From assembly GCF_963678635.1 (NCBI RefSeq), contig NC_087069.1, positions 40,093,331-40,157,330 on the forward strand: a stretch of DNA of 64,000 nt. The letters run 5' to 3'. The position numbers and the translations under genes are program-made. Positions 1 through 7,458 of this stretch are shown here, in pieces (the stretch's first letter is position 1; every line of letters begins with the position of its first letter). Under the pieces are notes generated by a model. It did no database searches and was not told where the DNA came from. It saw only the letters and a list, made by a program, of their open reading frames with translations. This stretch comes from Symsagittifera roscoffensis. Its lineage: Eukaryota; Xenacoelomorpha; Acoela; Convolutidae.

Positions 1-339
1 ACAATAAAGTCCGCATAACACTGAATCAGCTGATTGTATTGGTTTTTTCAACAGTAGCTGATTTCCCTCGTGAATTGTTCGTCGCATATTCTTGTACACG
101 AGGGGATAATCACATAATCGTTTACCTAGAGGATCTGCGAAGAATATCTGTCCTCCAGCTTGAGCAAAAAGCAACCAGTGGGTTCCAGGTTGATCCGATG
201 GTGAGGCATTCATAATCATGAACGTATTATCGTTTTTCAGTACTGAAGAGCATGGCAAATCTGCCGGAAAAACACCTCTAAAGCGATGTTTCAAATGTTT
301 ACAACGGTTAATAATTTCTACTAGTTGAAGATTATCCAT
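1..339 (-). CDS. Adenain-like maturation cysteine protease, N-terminal 113 residues (runs off left edge)
   Basis: The frame opens at an ATG (337-339, minus) and stays open for 113 codons to the window edge. The visible part has the layout of the adenovirus-type C5 maturation protease: His54 followed by Trp, an acidic residue Asp69, Gln102, and Cys109 in a Cys-Gly-Leu-Tyr-Cys context. The Gln lies seven residues before the Cys, as expected for the oxyanion-hole Gln of this family. In Polintons and adintoviruses this enzyme is thought to cleave capsid precursors during virion maturation. Its start lies 7 bases after the stop of the major capsid gene, so it follows the capsid block in one run of minus-strand genes. 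The 3' end is outside the window. Motif spacing is seen; function is inferred from the family. Confidence 0.85.
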   Translation of the reverse strand, partial: MDNLQLVEIINRCKHLKHRFRGVFPADLPCSSVLKNDNTFMIMNASPSDQPGTHWLLFAQAGGQIFFADPLGKRLCDYPLVYKNMRRTIHEGNQLLLKKPIQSADSVLCGLYC

Positions 340-346
340 GTCTATC

Positions 347-1663
347 TTAGGTCATAAGAGTGTTTTTGGTAATTTTTCTATCTGAACGCACATAAACTGT
401 TGATGCACGCTCTCCCATAAACAATAACTCGACGTTATTAGCGAGACCTGCGTCAAACTTGAGTTCGAGCGAAATAGTGCAATTGGTCAATTCAGGATGA
501 ATAAAATCGTGTGAAGCCCCCTGAGTAGACGTGAGATCAAAAGCCATAATATAATGATTATCATAATTAGCGAGACTGATTCCATGACTAGTGTTTAAAA
601 CAAAATCAAGAGCCTCAAGCGTATTGTAATAAATTCTTTTATTGTCTGATGTTGAGATGGGAGTTCCGGCAATGGGTAGACCGTTTCTGTAAACAATGAT
701 CTCATTCAACCCAAATTTCTGGTAATGAAAAGGGTTTGTTCTATTAGTACCCAAATATGCTTCGTTTATGCTCATTGCTACTATCATTCTTCGAACAGGT
801 TCTTTTGCAAAAACATCCTCTTGTCGCCAGCTTTGTACTCCTGCAGTTGCGAGAAACGTTTTTGGTACTACTTCGATGTAATTGTAAATTGCCGGGTTCT
901 TCAACAAAGTTTTTTCTATTGATGAGAGAACATAGTCAGTCACAGTCATCTTTCTGACATAGAGGTTAGCTTCGATTATTTGGACCTTGTAGTGTTTAGC
1001 TGCATCTTCAGATATGACAACAAAATCATTAGGAGAACGTCTAAGAGACAATCTTATTGTCACACCGCTAAGTAGATGCTTGTCACACGACAAAAAATCG
1101 CAAGCAATTTTACCAAATAGCTTCAGCTCGCTCGAGGCCGCAACGAGACCTTTACGCTCCGTAACATCATCAGCTCTCCTTCCAGCACCGTCAATGGCTG
1201 ATGGATTTTCTTCATAATAATAACCTTGACAAGCCAACCATGTTTTCTTGGCATCATTACCGTATGAAAACTCGGTCTCAATAAAGCTTTTATGGGCAAA
1301 ATTAGCATTGGTAGTTGATATTTTTTCACCATTCAGAGACAGTGTACACTCAGAAAATAATGAAGATAAAGGATTGTTAACAAAATACGGCGTATCTCTG
1401 TTTGCCGCCTCTGTAGCATGTGTTCGAAGCACGTTTCCATTGCTTCGAACAATTCGTGCAACTATTTCCAAACGAGTACGTTGAAGATCGATGAAATTAT
1501 TTCTGTCGCCGAGTACTTCAAACTCTAGCATAGGACCATCAGGGGAGTAGGAAGGTCCAATTTTTTGGGTGAATGCATTTTCAAAAGTGACAAGCAAAGG
1601 CGGTTTCTCAAATAAGTCCAAGGAGCTGTGAGTTGCTTCACTCGGGATTAAATTAGAAATCAT
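347..1663 (-). CDS. Major capsid protein, double-jelly-roll (hexon) type, Polinton/adintovirus class
   Basis: This is an intact 438-codon frame from ATG to stop. Its length, beta-rich composition and position between a protease and a small basic protein fit the major capsid protein of animal Polintons/adintoviruses. Related animal proteins often carry only the label 'uncharacterized protein F54H12.2-like', after a C. elegans entry next to a Polinton integrase. The N-terminal third has the pattern of the first jelly roll (a PxLEFEVxG strand followed by DRNNFIDLQRTRLEI), and the C-terminal part ends in strands typical of the second barrel. The product would form the trimeric capsomers of an icosahedral shell. 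It has no signal peptide or membrane segment. The fold assignment is from family memory and layout; a structure prediction would settle it. Confidence 0.82.
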   Translation of the reverse strand: MISNLIPSEATHSSLDLFEKPPLLVTFENAFTQKIGPSYSPDGPMLEFEVLGDRNNFIDLQRTRLEIVARIVRSNGNVLRTHATEAANRDTPYFVNNPLSSLFSECTLSLNGEKISTTNANFAHKSFIETEFSYGNDAKKTWLACQGYYYEENPSAIDGAGRRADDVTERKGLVAASSELKLFGKIACDFLSCDKHLLSGVTIRLSLRRSPNDFVVISEDAAKHYKVQIIEANLYVRKMTVTDYVLSSIEKTLLKNPAIYNYIEVVPKTFLATAGVQSWRQEDVFAKEPVRRMIVAMSINEAYLGTNRTNPFHYQKFGLNEIIVYRNGLPIAGTPISTSDNKRIYYNTLEALDFVLNTSHGISLANYDNHYIMAFDLTSTQGASHDFIHPELTNCTISLELKFDAGLANNVELLFMGERASTVYVRSDRKITKNTLMT

Positions 1664-2060
1664 TTTTAACCCTTGTAAAGAAATCGGAGCGACTTCTCTG
1701 TGCAGTTCGTTTTCTGGGAATGACGCGTCTCGTTTTTCGTTTAAACGCCGTCGTTCTTTTCGGATGACTTTTCCGAGATCTACTTCCTCCTCCTACTTGC
1801 TTTTTGATTGTTTTTCTAACGGTGCTTTTGAGTGCCTGCTTAGGACTTTTTCTTTTTGTTGCAACTTCTATCAGTTCTGGAGCTGCCTGAAGAAGTAGTT
1901 CTTTTCCGATTTTTTTAGCCGCGGGTATCACAAATTTTCGAGCCAGTGGAAGTGCGACTCTTCCTATTCCCAAGGCTAATGCACCAAAGCCACTGCCTCG
2001 TTGTCTATAATGCCCCGAGAAATGTGGTAGGTTTGCTTGGTTGTGGTAATATGAATCCAT
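1653..2060 (-). CDS. Small basic core/membrane-active protein (pVI/pX-like)
   Basis: This 135-residue protein has an N-terminal Gly-rich and hydrophobic/amphipathic stretch (GSGFGALALG and following) and a strongly Arg/Lys-rich C-terminal half with many Ser-Arg and Lys-Arg runs. This composition matches the adenovirus pVI/pX-like proteins of Polintons, which are thought to bind DNA in the virion and disturb membranes during entry. The start is set at ATG 2058-2060; a longer version would need a TTG three codons upstream. The gene overlaps the start of the major capsid gene by 11 bases, and its ATG lies 5 bases past the penton stop. Short Ala/Gly-rich junctions near residues 20-30 could be protease sites (inference). 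Confidence 0.72.
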   Translation of the reverse strand: MDSYYHNQANLPHFSGHYRQRGSGFGALALGIGRVALPLARKFVIPAAKKIGKELLLQAAPELIEVATKRKSPKQALKSTVRKTIKKQVGGGSRSRKSHPKRTTAFKRKTRRVIPRKRTAQRSRSDFFTRVKNDF

Positions 2061-2065
2061 TTTGA

Positions 2066-2959
2066 TCAATTGCTAAACTTTTGAAATTTCAAAGTCAGAA
2101 CAACTTTTCCCCCTCCAGCGAAAGGAACAAGTCCTCCAGTTTCTGTGCGCAAGTTCACAGAAATATTGGAAATATTATTGACCAAAAGTTTTTTAAAATC
2201 CAAATTACTAAACACTTTACGATGATTCGGTTCAATTGTACATGCGTAACCGTTTTTCACTCGACGATTTGTATCAATGACTCGTAAAAGGGGTGCTTTT
2301 GTGTCTCCGACTATTTGATAATGAATTATGTCCAGATAAATAAACATAAGCTGAGTACCAGCGCATACATCAACGGGATAGTCAGCAATAAGATCTTGGG
2401 TAGAGAATGTGCTATGTTTCGTGCTTCCTTGTTTGTAACCTATATGATAACCAGTTCCATCTCTGACGCCTTTGAATCCAAGTAGACTAGGAATTTGCGG
2501 GCTTGAAAAAGTTATACCTTCCCAATAATGCAGCCATAAGGAAAGATGTTTGGTTATTGGATCTATTACGTAATCCAATTTCTCTAATTCTGTCTTTCGA
2601 CGAATCTCGTCCAGTATTTGATCAATGCTCGTATATTCTCCTTTTGTTAATTTTGCTGTTTCTCCAAGGTAAGGTCTGGAGATCTTGTCTTTCTCAACTT
2701 TCATGCTTGCTATAACCCGATCTTTTTTGTAGTACACAATGTTGTTGTCAGTTACGTTGTTTATCTGAGTAGGGAAGGTAATTTCTGTAACTGCTACTCT
2801 CCATTCACCTTGCAAATTTATTTCTTCACTCAGGAGATTTTTGAAGTTGGCCAGAGTGTTATCCTTAAAAACGTTCATTGATGCAGATGAAACTAGGGTA
2901 ATTGTGAAGGAAGGGGGAACATTATGGGTGAAAAGACTGTCGGAAGTGCCCTCAGTCAT
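2066..2959 (-). CDS. Penton-like minor capsid protein, Polinton/adintovirus class
   Basis: This is an intact 297-codon frame starting at ATG 2957-2959. The N-terminal 60 residues carry the signature of the minor capsid protein of animal Polintons: a strand ending in Ser-Ser-Ala-Ser-Met, then Asn-Thr-Leu-Ala-Asn-Phe, then Gly-Glu-Trp-Arg-Val-Ala with a following Phe-Pro. The rest is beta-rich, as expected for a single-jelly-roll penton. It would occupy the five-fold vertices. The ATG overlaps the end of the integrase frame by 8 bases, indicating tight coupling. No frame breaks are seen. Structure is inferred from the family. Confidence 0.82.
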   Translation of the reverse strand: MTEGTSDSLFTHNVPPSFTITLVSSASMNVFKDNTLANFKNLLSEEINLQGEWRVAVTEITFPTQINNVTDNNIVYYKKDRVIASMKVEKDKISRPYLGETAKLTKGEYTSIDQILDEIRRKTELEKLDYVIDPITKHLSLWLHYWEGITFSSPQIPSLLGFKGVRDGTGYHIGYKQGSTKHSTFSTQDLIADYPVDVCAGTQLMFIYLDIIHYQIVGDTKAPLLRVIDTNRRVKNGYACTIEPNHRKVFSNLDFKKLLVNNISNISVNLRTETGGLVPFAGGGKVVLTLKFQKFSN

Positions 2960-4172
2960 GATTGTCCTTCTCCAGAACGCGAATCAGTTCAGACTCGTAA
3001 AATTTTCCCTCAATCGGTTCTCTGTTAGAATCAATCAAATTGTATGTTGGGGGATTTCGTGTTGGTATGTCAAAAACTTCAAACACTTCATCGGTGAACG
3101 ATTGTTTGTAACCCTTGCGAAAACGTATGTCTACTTTGGCAAGTCTAACATAATCACCAACATAAAGCTTTGGACGTCGAACTAACTTCAAAGACTGTTC
3201 TGCTCTTAATGAAATCAGGCGAGGAACATCTTTTTTAGTTACTTTATTTGGTGCAAGATTTGTGACACGATTTGTTCTCGAATTAATTGCATTGACAAAA
3301 TCTTGCAATTTGTCAATGTATGAGTAAGTCCATTTATCCTCCAAGTACTTATAAATAGGATTTTTCAAGGAACGGATATTTCTCTCAGCGAATGCGGACT
3401 TTTTCTCGCTCTCTGTGCTATATGTGTTTATGCCTTTCTTTTTACATAATGCTTCGAAGGACCCTTTAAACTCTGTGCCCTTGTCCACCCATACTTTTTC
3501 CGGTTGTTTTGTCGTTATCATTAGTTTGAACGCTTCTGCTGTTGTAGTAGCATACTTTGATTTCAAGGGTTGCACTCTGAGATAGCGGGACATGCAGTCA
3601 ACTGCAACAAGCAGATACTTAACATCATGGTTGTACTGGGCAAGTTTATCAACAAAGGCCAGATCTAATGACCAGATTTCGTCGATATCGTAAACTATGA
3701 CCTTGAGTCGCGGCGTTTTTCGGATCACAGTTCGATATTTTGTGTAAGCAGGTTCAGTATGAAGGAAATGTTTAACTTTCTTTCGCGACAAATTGCTTGC
3801 TTTTATCAAGTTGTTCACACTACCAAATAACGCGGGACCTTTGTCACTGTATTTAGTTTTCAACAATTTTTCTTCAATCTTGGTAATTTTCCCATTGTTT
3901 TGTTTGCGCCTTCGTCTTTTCTGACGTTGGAGAATCTGAATCAATATGGGGCGTTCCGTATGAGTCAGAGCCTTCTTCTGACTCTTTTTCACGTTTTTGG
4001 TTTTGGGTTTTTCTATTACCGCTGAGACTTTTTCGTTTGTGTTTTTTACTTCTCTTAAGGTTTGCACTACTTTTTTCCTGCCAAGTGGGCGATGTTGAGC
4101 GGGTTCTTGAGGGTCCGGGTTCTCGTTTCTCTTGAGCGTTAAAAGACGCTGACTGAACCGCGTGTTTGGCAT
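2952..4172 (-). CDS. Retroviral-type (DDE) integrase of a Polinton/Maverick
   Basis: This 406-residue frame begins at ATG 4170-4172. The catalytic triad is visible: Asp170 (SLDL context), Asp230 (VWVDKGTEF) and Glu263 (AFAER), with 32 residues between the last two. A C-terminal SH3/chromo-like beta region follows (VGDYVRL near residue 347, then RKGYKQSF and a DxxF strand). Residues 1-95 are highly basic and low in complexity, so the conserved enzyme may start near residue 95. That N-terminal part shares 299 bases with the 286 aa gene upstream, in another frame. The enzyme would join element ends to host DNA. All catalytic residues are present. Confidence 0.88.
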   Translation of the reverse strand: MPNTRFSQRLLTLKRNENPDPQEPAQHRPLGRKKVVQTLREVKNTNEKVSAVIEKPKTKNVKKSQKKALTHTERPILIQILQRQKRRRRKQNNGKITKIEEKLLKTKYSDKGPALFGSVNNLIKASNLSRKKVKHFLHTEPAYTKYRTVIRKTPRLKVIVYDIDEIWSLDLAFVDKLAQYNHDVKYLLVAVDCMSRYLRVQPLKSKYATTTAEAFKLMITTKQPEKVWVDKGTEFKGSFEALCKKKGINTYSTESEKKSAFAERNIRSLKNPIYKYLEDKWTYSYIDKLQDFVNAINSRTNRVTNLAPNKVTKKDVPRLISLRAEQSLKLVRRPKLYVGDYVRLAKVDIRFRKGYKQSFTDEVFEVFDIPTRNPPTYNLIDSNREPIEGKFYESELIRVLEKDNHD

Positions 4173-4734
4173 TTCGATTTATTACCAGGTTTTCATTCAA
4201 GTTGAGGGCAGTTAAAATGTTAATGAACGCCGGATTGTGTAGTTTTTTCGTTGGTTGTTGTATGTCGTATAAAAATATTGTAGCTTTAAGTCCTGTTGGT
4301 ACTTTATCTACATATATCACCTCATTGTCATGGTTTATGGTTACTCTTTCTGAATTTTCTATAATTTCAAGTACGGTTTTTGCTCTAACAAATTTTTTGT
4401 CTTCTAAAACTTGTAACTGTCCTAAAATGCTTTCGGTCTGTCTATTGTGTTTCTCTTCTAGTTTTTCGTCTTTAACACGTTCGACCGGTACTTCTTCATC
4501 GTCCGTTAACAGTTTAAGCTGTTCTTGTTGGGGCTCAACATTATCCGTAAATGTTTCCTTCGTTGCAGTAGTCTTACTAGTTTGTGGAGGTAATTGGGGT
4601 CTAAGCCGGTTAAGATAGGACAGTTGAGCATTTTTATGTTTAATATTATTATCATGAAGAACACGTGCAGCATGTGGCTGCTCTTTAACATATAAATGTT
4701 TCGGAATTAGAATGAATTCTTCAGCAGTCATCAT
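3874..4734 (-). CDS. Polinton-associated protein of unknown function, 286 aa, overlapping the integrase gene
   Basis: ATG-ATG at 4729-4734 overlaps the stop of the preceding 101 aa gene as TAATG, which fixes the start; a TTG eight codons upstream is unlikely. Three parts are visible. The N-terminus (about 45 residues) has a Phe-Ile-Leu-Ile-Pro segment and a Leu-Ser-x-Leu-Asn-Arg-Leu-Arg-Pro end. The acidic middle leads to a folded-looking region near residues 120-195 with a Pro-rich turn and a Leu-Asn-x-Asn-x-x-Leu-Val-Ile-Asn ending. The last 90 residues are basic and Ser-rich. Animal Polintons commonly carry a gene with this general layout and no known function; that match is from memory. 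The basic tail is encoded in the 299-base overlap with the integrase. Confidence 0.65.
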   Translation of the reverse strand: MMTAEEFILIPKHLYVKEQPHAARVLHDNNIKHKNAQLSYLNRLRPQLPPQTSKTTATKETFTDNVEPQQEQLKLLTDDEEVPVERVKDEKLEEKHNRQTESILGQLQVLEDKKFVRAKTVLEIIENSERVTINHDNEVIYVDKVPTGLKATIFLYDIQQPTKKLHNPAFINILTALNLNENLVINRNAKHAVQSASFNAQEKREPGPSRTRSTSPTWQEKSSANLKRSKKHKRKSLSGNRKTQNQKREKESEEGSDSYGTPHIDSDSPTSEKTKAQTKQWENYQD

Positions 4735-5039
4735 TAAGTTGTGAGGTACTTGTAACAAAAATAAAGTATTTGTCGAACTAAATGGAAGCCTTCTTTACTC
4801 AAAATAATCGCACGTTTTTTGACAACACTGGTTTTTGGAGTTAATAAGTATTTGTATGCTGTCTCGAATCGTTCGATGTTTGCGATTTTAACGGGTACGT
4901 TTCCATTGACTACATTGAGCAAACATTCACAAACAAGTGTTATGATCTCACGATTTGAAGTTTTTCTAATTAATCTTCTTAGCTGGTCAGGTTTCAGTTG
5001 TACCATATGCCGCAGAATAGATAAGTTTTTCTTTTTCAT
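4734..5039 (-). CDS. Conserved small Polinton protein, unknown function (101 aa)
   Basis: ATG at 5037-5039; a second Met at residue 12 is also possible. The protein is mostly helical and basic: a Leu/Lys/Arg-rich start, a central CECLLNVVNGNVPV segment, then a helical stretch ending in KKRAIILSKEGF. Polintons and adintoviruses of many animals encode a small protein with the same order of parts next to capsid or ATPase genes; its role is unknown. It overlaps the end of the packaging ATPase gene by 53 bases and ends as TAATG with the next gene, so translation of all three is probably coupled or uses leaky scanning (inference). Confidence 0.7.
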   Translation of the reverse strand: MKKKNLSILRHMVQLKPDQLRRLIRKTSNREIITLVCECLLNVVNGNVPVKIANIERFETAYKYLLTPKTSVVKKRAIILSKEGFHLVRQILYFCYKYLTT

Positions 5040-5688
5040 TTGTGATTGGAGTAGTTTCTGCTTCAGATAAGGGTAAATAAAAAACTGTTGGCCCAGGTGG
5101 TGTGATATTTGAACAATATCTCAAACAATCTGATGTACGGGGGTCCAAGTCGATTAGAAGATGTCCAAAAGAGTCTCTGGTAGCTAATTCGTAACAGTTT
5201 CTCAAAAATTTTGATACATTCAATTGTCTTCCTAATAGATCTAGTTGCTGAACGTCGCGAGGCGATTTGAACAGAATGATGTGTGAAGTGTTCAAATCAA
5301 TCGTACGCGACCATCGACTTTGTTGAAACAAGTTATGCTTAACATATATTACATCTATCCCTCTATGTCTACCCGCTGTCGCTAACCTAACAAATTCCTT
5401 GTCATTATAGATGTCTTCACATGAATCATCGAAAACTAGAAGAACATTTTCTAATTTTCTCACAGATTCGAATCCGTCGAATTTCATGAACTCCATATTC
5501 ACTTCGCGAGAAGACACTTTTTCTGAGAATGCAGGTTGCATCTCTTTGTAAAGATATAGAACGGTTCCAAATTTAGGGTAAAAAGTATTTCCCATCAGAA
5601 GTTTCAAAATTAACTCAGTTTTCCCGGATCCTGAAGGTCCCACTATCGCCATAAAAATTCTTGTCGAGGTATCAATCACTTTATTCAT
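4987..5688 (-). CDS. FtsK/HerA-type genome-packaging ATPase (A32-like)
   Basis: The start is placed at ATG 5686-5688, which overlaps the stop of the membrane-protein gene as ATGA, giving 233 residues. The longer frame to 5760 would need a TTG. Walker A is GPSGSGKT at residues 17-24 and Walker B is LLVFDD at 83-88. A Gly-Arg-His-Arg-Gly segment then leads to a strand and Asn/Gln-rich sensor region (KHNLFQQSRWSR). This order and length match the DNA-packaging ATPases of Polintons, adintoviruses and large DNA viruses, which pump the genome into the capsid. All nucleotide-binding motifs are intact. Confidence 0.88.
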   Translation of the reverse strand: MNKVIDTSTRIFMAIVGPSGSGKTELILKLLMGNTFYPKFGTVLYLYKEMQPAFSEKVSSREVNMEFMKFDGFESVRKLENVLLVFDDSCEDIYNDKEFVRLATAGRHRGIDVIYVKHNLFQQSRWSRTIDLNTSHIILFKSPRDVQQLDLLGRQLNVSKFLRNCYELATRDSFGHLLIDLDPRTSDCLRYCSNITPPGPTVFYLPLSEAETTPITNEKEKLIYSAAYGTTET

Positions 5689-5969
5689 ATTCTTGGGTTT
5701 GGTAGTACGTAACCAACCAAGCCTGATAAAATCGAGAACCAAACTGACGTTTCTTCGCAACTTAATTTAGTGAAAGAAAGTTTGAGAATGCAGAAAGTTA
5801 GTAAAATTAGAATTACTACCATTTGCGCAACAAAAACTACTTCAGACCTTGGCAAAGTTACATTGTTACAAAACTTCCATGATTTTTTTTCACTGTTTGT
5901 CTCGTTATAAACAAACTCTGTTACTAATGTTGCGTCAGGTTCATCTACTGCTGTTGTTGCTTCTGACAT
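5685..5969 (-). CDS. Small membrane protein conserved in Polintons/adintoviruses (94 aa)
   Basis: ATG at 5967-5969. A hydrophilic acidic N-terminus of about 45 residues precedes a clear membrane segment (FVAQMVVILILLTFCILKL). After a short CEETSVW link comes a second, weaker hydrophobic stretch ending in VGYVLPNP. A two-helix protein with this Glu-Thr-x-x-Trp and Gly-Tyr-x-Leu-Pro ending is common next to the packaging ATPase in animal Polintons; its function is unknown. It could be a virion-associated membrane protein (inference). Its stop overlaps the ATPase ATG by four bases. Confidence 0.7.
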   Translation of the reverse strand: MSEATTAVDEPDATLVTEFVYNETNSEKKSWKFCNNVTLPRSEVVFVAQMVVILILLTFCILKLSFTKLSCEETSVWFSILSGLVGYVLPNPRI

Positions 5970-6041
5970 TTGAGAAACTATTTATTCTACAGACTGCGTT
6001 AGACTTTTTCTCTCTGCGAATGAAGCTTGTAAAAAATTAAA

Positions 6042-6296
6042 TTACTTTTGAGAACAGTAAAAAATTTCATAACGTGTGAAATCTCTATCATTTATGTCAT
6101 GCATTTCTAAAACAAAGTTTGCTGGGATATTTGCGGTTTTTTTGTAGTACATTATTTTCTTCACAGTATCCTCTTTCACAATCGTCTTAATCTCATCTGG
6201 CAATTCACTGCTGTTTAGATCCATCTGAACTCCTGGCTGACGTTTGGGTACTAAGACTAGTTCGGGAAGACATACTCCTCGCTTGCTGGCTAACAT
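6042..6296 (-). CDS. Hypothetical small protein (84 aa from first ATG)
   Basis: The frame can be read from a TTG at 6338, but the first ATG is at 6294-6296 (84 aa), and a later one at 6222-6224 would give 60 aa. The later start removes all but 20 bases of the overlap with the upstream 113 aa gene. The protein has a Pro/Lys-containing beginning (LVLVPKRQPG), an Asp/Glu-rich centre and a Tyr/Phe-rich end. No domain is recognised. The intact frame inside a packed gene run on the same strand supports it being real; about 70 bases separate its stop from the membrane-protein start. Confidence 0.5.
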   Translation of the reverse strand: MLASKRGVCLPELVLVPKRQPGVQMDLNSSELPDEIKTIVKEDTVKKIMYYKKTANIPANFVLEMHDINDRDFTRYEIFYCSQK

Positions 6297-6546
6297 TTCT
6301 GATAAACTTGAATCTCTGGAAGTATACAAATTGATCAATAACTGGAAAAAACCTCTTCAACGTAGACAACTCTTCTTCGGAAATTATTATTTGCTCCTTC
6401 CTCTGAACAATTTGGCCACTGCAATCAATACGCTCTATTCTCGTTAATGAAATTTTAATATCACCCTCTGGAGTCATCCACGCACAAAGCATTGAATTTT
6501 GTGATAGGTATGTCTCCACTTTCGCTGATCTCTCGCTGTTGTTCAT
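6205..6546 (-). CDS. Hypothetical protein with possible PC4-like ssDNA-binding fold (113 aa)
   Basis: ATG at 6544-6546. The central part reads as several beta strands (ISLTRIERI, then IVQRKEQIII) followed by a helix starting SEEELSTLKRFFPVID. A run of strands ending in such an amphipathic helix with a Leu/Trp-Lys and an Ile-Asp end is the general plan of PC4-like transcription coactivators, which bind single-stranded DNA. This is a weak, pattern-based idea. The last 35 residues are Ser/Arg/Gln-rich and probably disordered. It overlaps its neighbours on both sides (86 bases upstream, up to 92 downstream), typical of this compact block. Confidence 0.5.
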   Translation of the reverse strand: MNNSERSAKVETYLSQNSMLCAWMTPEGDIKISLTRIERIDCSGQIVQRKEQIIISEEELSTLKRFFPVIDQFVYFQRFKFIRNVSQQARSMSSRTSLSTQTSARSSDGSKQQ

Positions 6547-7030
6547 TTTTCAACCAATCATAAAAAACCTTGGTTTTCTTCAAGGCACAATGATTCCTGG
6601 AGTTGTAATGTGGAATATGTTTATTGCAACTTGGATAATTTTTAAAATATAAGTTTTCAACCCGAGGACAGCCCAAATCATCTAGGTTTTCAATCTTTCG
6701 GTCCAAGTACTTGGCCAAAAATTCTGTCTTTTCTTTTCCTTTAGCGTAAAAAACGGCACCAGGATTTCTCAGCACAAAACTCTGAAGTATTTGATTCAAG
6801 TTTATATAAAGATAATCACCGTTTTCCCAATGGAGACCGTGTAAATAATTAGTTAACCAGTTGTAAGCTTTTTGTTCAAGCTTTGGTAGTATATTGAAAT
6901 TCACTGGAGGTAGGAAAATGAGTCGATCGCTGTAGTCTGAAGTTGTTATTGCTAATTCTTTAACCACAAAGGCGTTTTTCTTGAAACGAAAGCCTTCCAC
7001 GTCAAGCACAACTGATCTCTCGCCTAGCAT
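6461..7030 (-). CDS. Probable DEDDh-exonuclease-fold protein (189 aa)
   Basis: ATG at 7028-7030. The N-terminus VVLDVEGF has the Asp-x-Glu of exonuclease motif I (D10, E12). A Trp-Leu-Thr helix with His-Gly-Leu and an IFLPP strand lie in the middle, a YAKGKEKTEFL segment near residue 95 looks like the second core strand and helix, and HCAL at 147-150 resembles the His-x-Ala-Leu of motif III. The last Asp normally five residues after that His is not obvious (two Lys there), so activity is uncertain. Cys/His residues (C121, C135, H138, H147) might bind a metal. A nuclease would suit genome processing or immune interference (inference). Confidence 0.55.
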   Translation of the reverse strand: MLGERSVVLDVEGFRFKKNAFVVKELAITTSDYSDRLIFLPPVNFNILPKLEQKAYNWLTNYLHGLHWENGDYLYINLNQILQSFVLRNPGAVFYAKGKEKTEFLAKYLDRKIENLDDLGCPRVENLYFKNYPSCNKHIPHYNSRNHCALKKTKVFYDWLKNEQQREISESGDIPITKFNALCVDDSRG

Positions 7031-7458
7031 TCTAGTAAATGATAAACTTCTGGTTTTTTCAACTTAATGAAAAGGCAGAACGCTATTCCACTCAAATGTC
7101 CCAATAAGCTGTTGTTACAGTTCCAGGGCAACATGTAACAGTACGTGGGACCCTGTTGATAAAATTCGTGTATAAATCCGGCCGCATCGTGCAAAATAGC
7201 GTGCAATCGTAAAATTTTGGAATTTTTCAAATATTTGTCCAAGGAAGAGTTATCAATACCAATCAAGCCACCATAAGGTCTCAACTTAATTAAAATGTCG
7301 TAGTTAAGGTTATCAGAACTAACAAAAAACAGAGAACATGCAGCTAGAAAATAGTTGCGTCGGTTAGAATTATCAGGATAAGTTTGTTTCAAAGACGTAT
7401 AAATTTCGTGAATTATTTTCAAATCAATAGGAGTTACTCTGCTTTTTTGCAATTTCAT
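7024..7458 (-). CDS. Hypothetical helical protein (144 aa), virus-like block
   Basis: ATG at 7456-7458; the stop overlaps the next ATG by seven bases. The protein is largely helical with two distinctive segments: LRLHAILHDAAGFIHEFY followed by a GPTYCYMLPW turn near residues 83-112, and LLGHLSGIAFCLF near 118-130. The regularly spaced His, Asp and Cys could form a metal or active site, but no known enzyme signature is recognised. The hydrophobic last segment is short for a membrane helix because of His and Gly. Gene context only: second gene from the right end of the block. Confidence 0.55.
   Translation of the reverse strand: MKLQKSRVTPIDLKIIHEIYTSLKQTYPDNSNRRNYFLAACSLFFVSSDNLNYDILIKLRPYGGLIGIDNSSLDKYLKNSKILRLHAILHDAAGFIHEFYQQGPTYCYMLPWNCNNSLLGHLSGIAFCLFIKLKKPEVYHLLEC

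Noticed and set aside
4987-5760. Longer packaging-ATPase start at 5760
   Set aside because: Position 5760 is a TTG; ATG at 5688 overlaps the upstream stop as ATGA, matches the compact style and leaves the Walker A at the usual distance from the N-terminus.
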